A DNA stretch of 10,160 nucleotides, taken from contig VAZT01000063.1 of the NCBI GenBank assembly GCA_005884825.1, positions 1-10,160 on the forward strand. Direction: 5' to 3'. The stretch comes from Alphaproteobacteria bacterium (lineage in GTDB: Bacteria; Pseudomonadota; Alphaproteobacteria; ATCC43930; CGMCC-115725). Below, piece by piece: positions 6,351-10,160 of this stretch. How positions within the stretch are numbered: the stretch's first letter is position 1; each line of letters starts with the position of its first letter. Below the pieces are notes generated by a model. It made no database searches and was not told the DNA's origin. It was given only the letters and a program-made list of their open reading frames with translations. The translations under genes and the position numbers were made by a program.

Positions 6351-7583
6351 ATGGCCTCATCCAGACCCAACATTCTGTTCATTCTCGCCGACGACCTCGG
6401 CTATGCCGATGTCTCCTGCTATGGCCGCCGCGACTTCACGACGCCCAATATCGACCGCATCGCCGCCGAGGGCGTGCGCTTTACGCAGGCCTACGCCAAT
6501 TCCGCGGTCTGCACCGCCTCCCGCGTCGCGCTGATTACCGGGCGTTACCAATACCGATTGGACGTCGGGCTCGAAGAGCCGCTGAGCACGCGTGTGCCGC
6601 GCAAGATCGGTTTGCCTGCGGCCCATCCGACCTTGCCGTCGCTCCTGAAAAGGGCCGGTTACCAATCCGCTCTGATCGGCAAATGGCATTTGGGGAGGCT
6701 GCCCGATTTCGGCCCGCTGCAGAGCGGTTACGACTATTTCTATGGTTTCCGCAGCGGCGCGGTCGATTACTTCACGCACAAATCCGGTCCGCCCACGACC
6801 AACACCGATGATTTGTGGGAGGACGACGTCAAGATCCGCCGAACCGGCTACCTGACCGATTTGTTGGGGGCCCGCGCCGTCGATCTGGTCGAAACCTATG
6901 CCGGAACCGGGAAGCCCTTCCTGATCGGCCTGCATTTCAGCGCGCCGCACTGGCCGTGGGAAGCGCCGGGTGACGAAGCCGAGTCGCAGCGCCTGCGGAA
7001 CCTGTTTCATTATGACGGCGGCACCCAGCGCACCTATCAGCGGATGATCCAGCAAATGGACCTGCAAATCGGGCGCGTATTGCAAGCGCTCGACGCGGCC
7101 GGCGCCGCGCAGGAAACGATCGTCGTCTTCACCAGCGACAATGGCGGCGAGCGCTATTCCGACACCTGGCCTTTCACCGGCAGAAAAACGGAATTGTTGG
7201 AGGGCGGATTGCGCATCCCGGCGGTGATCCGCTGGCCGGGCAGAATTCCGTGCGGCGTCGTCTCGCAGCAGGTGACGATCGGCATGGATTGGTTTCCGAC
7301 CTTGCTCGCAGTAGCCGGCACCGTCCCCCACCCGGAGTTTCCATCAGATGGGATCGATTTGCTGCCCGTGTTGACGAAAGAGGCGGCTCCGGTTTCGCGC
7401 AAAATTTACTGGCGCTGCAAATACAACGACCAGCAGGCGGCCCGCGACGGCCGGAATGGAACGAGTGGAACGCAACCATGCTGCCGCTCGATCCGCAGAG
7501 CTTCACGCTCGGCTTCACAGGTGCGGAGCTCGCCGACCGTTTCGGCGTGCGTTAAGCGTTACGCGCTCTTCGCAAAGCCATAA
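6351..7583 (+). CDS. Type I sulfatase (arylsulfatase-like), C-terminus frameshifted by an internal deletion
   Basis: Formylglycine-dependent sulfatases hydrolyse sulfate esters using a calcium ion; the substrate here is unknown. The ATG at 6351 has GGGAGA eight bases upstream. No signal peptide is present, so the enzyme is probably cytosolic. Metal ligands D14 and D15 sit in the N-terminal FILADDLGYADV. The catalytic C54 lies in CTASR (54-58), a C-x-A-x-R formylglycine site that needs a maturase. KWHLG (111-115), APHWPW (198-203) and SDNGGE (262-267) complete the active site. The frame is normal to KYNDQQAARDG (about 367), then turns into a serine/arginine-rich nonsense tail ending at 7583. 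The genuine tail EWNEWNATML...DRFGVR lies in another frame, ending at 7555. About 40 residues appear deleted. The nonsense tail overlaps the convergent amidohydrolase gene by 25 bases. The enzyme is likely impaired unless the lesion is an assembly error. Confidence 0.85.
   Translation: MASSRPNILFILADDLGYADVSCYGRRDFTTPNIDRIAAEGVRFTQAYANSAVCTASRVALITGRYQYRLDVGLEEPLSTRVPRKIGLPAAHPTLPSLLKRAGYQSALIGKWHLGRLPDFGPLQSGYDYFYGFRSGAVDYFTHKSGPPTTNTDDLWEDDVKIRRTGYLTDLLGARAVDLVETYAGTGKPFLIGLHFSAPHWPWEAPGDEAESQRLRNLFHYDGGTQRTYQRMIQQMDLQIGRVLQALDAAGAAQETIVVFTSDNGGERYSDTWPFTGRKTELLEGGLRIPAVIRWPGRIPCGVVSQQVTIGMDWFPTLLAVAGTVPHPEFPSDGIDLLPVLTKEAAPVSRKIYWRCKYNDQQAARDGRNGTSGTQPCCRSIRRASRSASQVRSSPTVSACVKRYALFAKP
7451..7555 (+). 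pseudogene. Displaced true C-terminal tail of the sulfatase
   Basis: In the frame beginning at 7451 the sequence encodes PEWNEWNATMLPLDPQSF, then TLGFTGAELADRFGVR and a TAA at 7553-7555. This is the usual ending of this sulfatase subgroup and stops four bases before the convergent amidohydrolase stop, as expected for a compact gene end. It has no start of its own. It is out of frame with the sulfatase body because of the lesion at about 7449-7456. Confidence 0.8.
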
Positions 7584-8518
7584 AGCGCTTCCGGGTTTTG
7601 CACCAGGATGCGGTTTCTGACGCGCTCCTCGGGAGCCCAGTCGAGGAGCAGGTCGAACAGGATCGCGTCGTCCGGCTTGTTGTCGCGTTCGGAAGGATGC
7701 GGCCAGTCGCTGCCCCACACCAGGCGCTCGGGCGCCTTCTGGACATAGGCTCGGGCCACGGCGCTGGAGTCGGAATAGCTCGGCGAGCCAATCTTGGTGT
7801 CGATATAGGCGCCGGACAGCTTGACCCAGGTCTTGCCCTTGTCGATCAGCGCGAGGATCACGCCGAACAGCGGATGGGCAGTGCCCTCCGGTTCGGGGAT
7901 GTGCGCCAAGTGGTCGAACACGATCGGCGACGGAACCCGGTTCAGGATGTCCCTTATCTCCATGATCTTGGCGGCCGGCGCGTTGATCTGGATATGCCAG
8001 CCCAGGTCGCTCACCCGCATCGACAGGGGCTCGATCATCTCGGGCGTCGTCGCGCCGGCTTGCGCGAGGTTGAAGCGTATCCCGCGCACACCGAGGCCGT
8101 TCATGCGCTTCAGCTCGGCATCGGAGACTGTCGTGTCGACAACCGCGACGGCGCGGGCCGTGGGGCCGAACGCGACCAATGCGTCGAGAGTGCAGCTGTT
8201 ATCGGTGCCATAGGTCGAAGGCTGCACGATGACGTTGCGGCTCGTGCCGATGCGGCGCTGAAAGGCCCGGTAATCCTCGACCGTGGCGTCGCCGGGCCGC
8301 AACGTCGAGCGCGGGTCGACTGGATATTGGGAATTATAGATGTGATGATGGCAATCTGCGGCATCGGCTGGCGCCCGCAGTTTGGGCGCCTCGGTCCCGG
8401 ACGACCATTTGACCTGCTGCGCCGCCACACGCTGTGGCCGCGCCGCGACGGCGCCCGCCACCGTGGCCGCCGACATCGTCTTCAAGACCGCACGGCGGTC
8501 TACAAGATTTCTTGGCAT
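7559..8518 (-). CDS. Tat-exported amidohydrolase (2-pyrone-4,6-dicarboxylate lactonase-like)
   Basis: A 319-aa protein of the amidohydrolase-2 (TIM-barrel metal hydrolase) family, which includes LigI-type lactonases and decarboxylases of aromatic breakdown. The N-terminus DRRAVLKTMSAATVAGAVAA (7-26) is a twin-arginine signal followed by AAQQ, so it is probably folded in the cytosol and exported to the periplasm. DCHHHIY (55-61) carries the first metal-type histidines, H175 lies in GWHIQINAP, H203 and H206 lie in FDHLAHIPEP, and GSDWPHP (269-275) supplies the catalytic aspartate D271. GGAAG-like GGGAAG precedes ATG 8518. The gene is complete and convergent with the sulfatase. The substrate cannot be told from sequence; a cyclic ester or carboxylate is likely. 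Periplasmic location contrasts with its signal-less sulfatase neighbour. Confidence 0.9.
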   Translation of the reverse strand: MPRNLVDRRAVLKTMSAATVAGAVAARPQRVAAQQVKWSSGTEAPKLRAPADAADCHHHIYNSQYPVDPRSTLRPGDATVEDYRAFQRRIGTSRNVIVQPSTYGTDNSCTLDALVAFGPTARAVAVVDTTVSDAELKRMNGLGVRGIRFNLAQAGATTPEMIEPLSMRVSDLGWHIQINAPAAKIMEIRDILNRVPSPIVFDHLAHIPEPEGTAHPLFGVILALIDKGKTWVKLSGAYIDTKIGSPSYSDSSAVARAYVQKAPERLVWGSDWPHPSERDNKPDDAILFDLLLDWAPEERVRNRILVQNPEALYGFAKSA

Positions 8519-8611
8519 CCGCTCTTCCCGTTTTTCGTTTCCAGGTGAGTATCGCAGGCGCCGCCTGACCCAACCCGGCGAAAAGCGCCCTCACCGATCA
8601 TGCTCGGGGCC

Positions 8612-8646
8612 ACAAAAAGAAAGCGGCGCCCGATCGGGCGCCGCTT
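8612..8646 (-). terminator. Strong rho-independent terminator of the PRC-barrel gene
   Basis: A perfect 26-base palindrome at 8621-8646 (core GGCGCCCGATCGGGCGCC) forms a GC-rich hairpin. On the minus strand it is followed directly by TTTCTTTTTG (8620-8612), an obvious U-tract. It starts 12 bases after the PRC-barrel stop and ends that gene's transcript before the amidohydrolase gene. Confidence 0.9.
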
Positions 8647-8658
8647 GGAACGTGCTTC

Positions 8659-9051
8659 TTAGACCGGCGGCATCCAGTACCGGTCGATCCGGCCGGTGTA
8701 TGAACGGTCGTCCCAGTTCGGCACGTCGCGCGACGTGTAGCTCGGGGCACCTTCGAGCCTGTTGCGGTCGAGATGATCCACCACGTAGCCGCCCAAGCGG
8801 GTGTCGTAGGTCAGCACTTTCCATGGCAGCGGATGATAGCTCTCGCCCATCCCGAGGAACCCGCCAAACGACATCACCGCATAGGAGACTTGGCCAGTAT
8901 ATTTATCGATCATCACGTGGTGCAACGTGCCCAGGCGTTCGCCTCGGCGATCGTAGACGGCGGTGCCGTCGACCTTTTCCGAGGAAATGAGCCGGTGAGT
9001 CTCGTCGGCTTCCAGATTGGTAGCAGTCGTCGCAGTTCTGACGTCACTCAT
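8659..9051 (-). CDS. PRC-barrel domain protein
   Basis: A 130-aa soluble protein. The PRC-barrel spans about 19-92, from HRLISSEKVDGTAVYDRRGE through GTLHHVMIDKYTGQVSYAV to PLPWKVLTYD. PRC-barrel domains are small beta-barrels that bind proteins or RNA, as in photosynthetic reaction centre H subunits and RimM. Free-standing ones of this size are common in alphaproteobacteria and are often linked to stress, but no specific job can be assigned. The C-terminal 30 residues are tyrosine-, aspartate- and arginine-rich (SYTSRDVPNWDDRSYTGRID). ATG 9051 has AGGAGA eight bases upstream; an upstream start at 9090 lacks this and would add 13 unlikely residues. It has its own terminator and is probably monocistronic. 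No promoter could be assigned with confidence in 9052-9125. Confidence 0.9.
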   Translation of the reverse strand: MSDVRTATTATNLEADETHRLISSEKVDGTAVYDRRGERLGTLHHVMIDKYTGQVSYAVMSFGGFLGMGESYHPLPWKVLTYDTRLGGYVVDHLDRNRLEGAPSYTSRDVPNWDDRSYTGRIDRYWMPPV

Positions 9052-9125
9052 TGCGTCGTCTCCTGTTAGCCGTAGATACAAGGCAAACAAGAGGTTCAGA
9101 CGTGGGTTCCGATATTGAGCGGCGC

Positions 9126-10064
9126 TCAGCCGGGGCTTTGCGGGCGATGCCGCTTGACGGCCTCGGGGTTGGTCGAGTCAGCGCCCATATAGATGCCGCG
9201 CTCCCAGCTGCGCTTCAGCGGGTCGACGACATTGAGCGACATGCGCCCGATGCGCGCGATCTCGATCTCCACAGTCTCGCCATCCTGCAATGCGCCGAGT
9301 CCCTCGTGATTGGTGCCGCAGGCTATCAAATCGCCGGTGTTCAATGTCATGATCGTCGAGGCGAACTCGACGAGCTCGGGCACTCGGTGCTCCATGTCGT
9401 CAGTATTGTAGTTGTGGCGCAGCTGGCGGTCGTTCCAGAAGCGCACGACCAGATCATTGGGCTCGGGGATCTCGTCGGCGGTCGCTATGCAGGGCCCAAT
9501 CGGTGCGAAGGTGTCGAACGATTTGCCGAGCCAGCTGCCGGCCTTCCAGGTCCGCCTGCCCTCGCCGCGTGCCGACACGTCAATCAGGCAGGTATAGCCG
9601 AACACCGCGCTTCGCCAATTCGCCTGACTGACCTTCTTGGCCGGGCCTTTGATGACGAGCGCCAGCTCGGCTTCATGCATAAAGATCCACGGCTCGGTGA
9701 ATTCGGGCAGAACGATCGTGTCGCCCGGCCCCACTACTGCTTCCGGGTTCTTCAAGAACATATTCAAGGGCCGCGGCTCGCGCTGCGCGTGTTCCCAGTA
9801 ATTGGCGATGCAGCAAAGGATTTTGCCGGGCCGCGGCAACGGCGCGCGCAGGCGGACCGAGCTCAACGGCAACGCCTCGCCGTCAGCCGCCTGGCGTTCG
9901 AGAGACGGCCGCAGCCTGTCTAACCCATCGATCAGCGCCTGCATCGTCAGTTGCGGGGTGTGGCGCTTCTCGACGATGCCGGCAATATCGACGACGCCGC
10001 GATCGGTCAGCAATCCGGGTACCGGCTCGTCGCTCCGAGGGGTCTGAAAAAGCACAAATCTCAT
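9126..10064 (-). CDS. Fumarylacetoacetate hydrolase-family protein
   Basis: A 312-aa member of the FAH family, which hydrolyses or decarboxylates beta-keto or enol acids at the end of aromatic catabolism. An N-terminal FAH-associated domain (1-75) is followed by the catalytic barrel. The metal ligands are E131 and E133 in FMHEAELALVIKG and D162 in TCLIDVSARG. A conserved lysine K181 lies in SWLGKSFDTFAPIGP, and IACGTNHEGLG (247-257) is the family's C-terminal turn. The order is that of the FAHD/HpaG branch. ATG 10064 has GGGGAAG seven to eight bases upstream; a longer frame from 10115 adds residues not typical of the family. The likely substrate type is an acylpyruvate, homoprotocatechuate intermediate or oxaloacetate. 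Nothing in the window fixes it, as no ring-cleavage enzyme is adjacent. Confidence 0.92.
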   Translation of the reverse strand: MRFVLFQTPRSDEPVPGLLTDRGVVDIAGIVEKRHTPQLTMQALIDGLDRLRPSLERQAADGEALPLSSVRLRAPLPRPGKILCCIANYWEHAQREPRPLNMFLKNPEAVVGPGDTIVLPEFTEPWIFMHEAELALVIKGPAKKVSQANWRSAVFGYTCLIDVSARGEGRRTWKAGSWLGKSFDTFAPIGPCIATADEIPEPNDLVVRFWNDRQLRHNYNTDDMEHRVPELVEFASTIMTLNTGDLIACGTNHEGLGALQDGETVEIEIARIGRMSLNVVDPLKRSWERGIYMGADSTNPEAVKRHRPQSPG

Positions 10065-10160
10065 GATTTCTTCCCCAATCCTGCCGACGACATTAGCGAG
10101 TCTGGTGCATGGCAACTAAGTGCGGCCCTCTGCCCACCGGTATTCGATCGCCAAATTTTG
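10065..10160. other. Leader of the FAH gene, no gene seen
   Basis: These last 96 bases hold the Shine-Dalgarno of the FAH gene (GGGGAAG) and otherwise show no convincing promoter, hairpin or coding frame. The extended frame on the minus strand to 10115 lacks family-like residues. Confidence 0.6.

Noticed and set aside
7598..8548. 316-codon plus-strand frame opposite the amidohydrolase
   Set aside because: Composition is typical of a reverse-strand shadow; the minus strand carries a Tat signal and full catalytic motifs.
9051..9923. 290-codon plus-strand frame opposite the FAH gene
   Set aside because: No motif; the opposite strand has the complete FAH metal site.
1..10160. CRISPR array, tRNA genes, insertion sequence or prophage
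   Set aside because: No regularly spaced repeats, cloverleaf-like segments, transposase or integrase motifs were seen on either strand.

Overview
The window looks like chromosomal DNA of a GC-rich (about 65%) alphaproteobacterium, probably Rhodospirillales-like or a related soil/freshwater lineage. The basis is the serC-serA-hisZ-purA order on the minus strand, the alphaproteobacterial-type SerC, and a HisZ (which implies a short-form HisG). No tRNA, rRNA, CRISPR array, insertion sequence or phage gene is visible.

Layout. 1-742 (-): 5' part of purA, running off the left edge. 757-1827 (-): hisZ. 1815-3389 (-): serA. 3393-3949: an AT-richer insert with two small minus-strand ORFs (75 and 65 codons). 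3957-5114 (-): serC. 5210-6157 (-): a MarR regulator fused to a GNAT acetyltransferase. 6351-7583 (+): a sulfatase. 7559-8518 (-): a Tat-exported amidohydrolase. 8659-9051 (-): a PRC-barrel protein with a strong rho-independent terminator. 9126-10064 (-): a fumarylacetoacetate-hydrolase-family enzyme. The last 96 bases hold only its leader. No gap between genes exceeds 160 bases.

Biosynthesis and catabolism. SerA and SerC catalyse the first two steps of phosphorylated serine synthesis. HisZ activates the first enzyme of histidine synthesis and PurA commits IMP to AMP, so the left half is one amino-acid/purine group read leftwards. The right half is a loose set of accessory catabolic enzymes (sulfatase, lactonase-type amidohydrolase, FAH-type hydrolase) without an obvious single pathway.

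Most notable. (1) The serA-hisZ junction looks like an out-of-frame deletion: SerA loses the end of its ACT domain and HisZ loses its start codon and first residues, although its N-terminal core motif is still encoded. (2) The sulfatase has the same kind of lesion near 7450, with its true C-terminal tail surviving in another frame. Two similar scars in 10 kb point either to genome decay or to assembly error. (3) The low-GC pair between serC and serA looks like a small transferred cassette, possibly an orphan toxin tip with its partner. (4) The MarR-GNAT gene has a near-consensus promoter so close to its ATG that its transcript may be leaderless.
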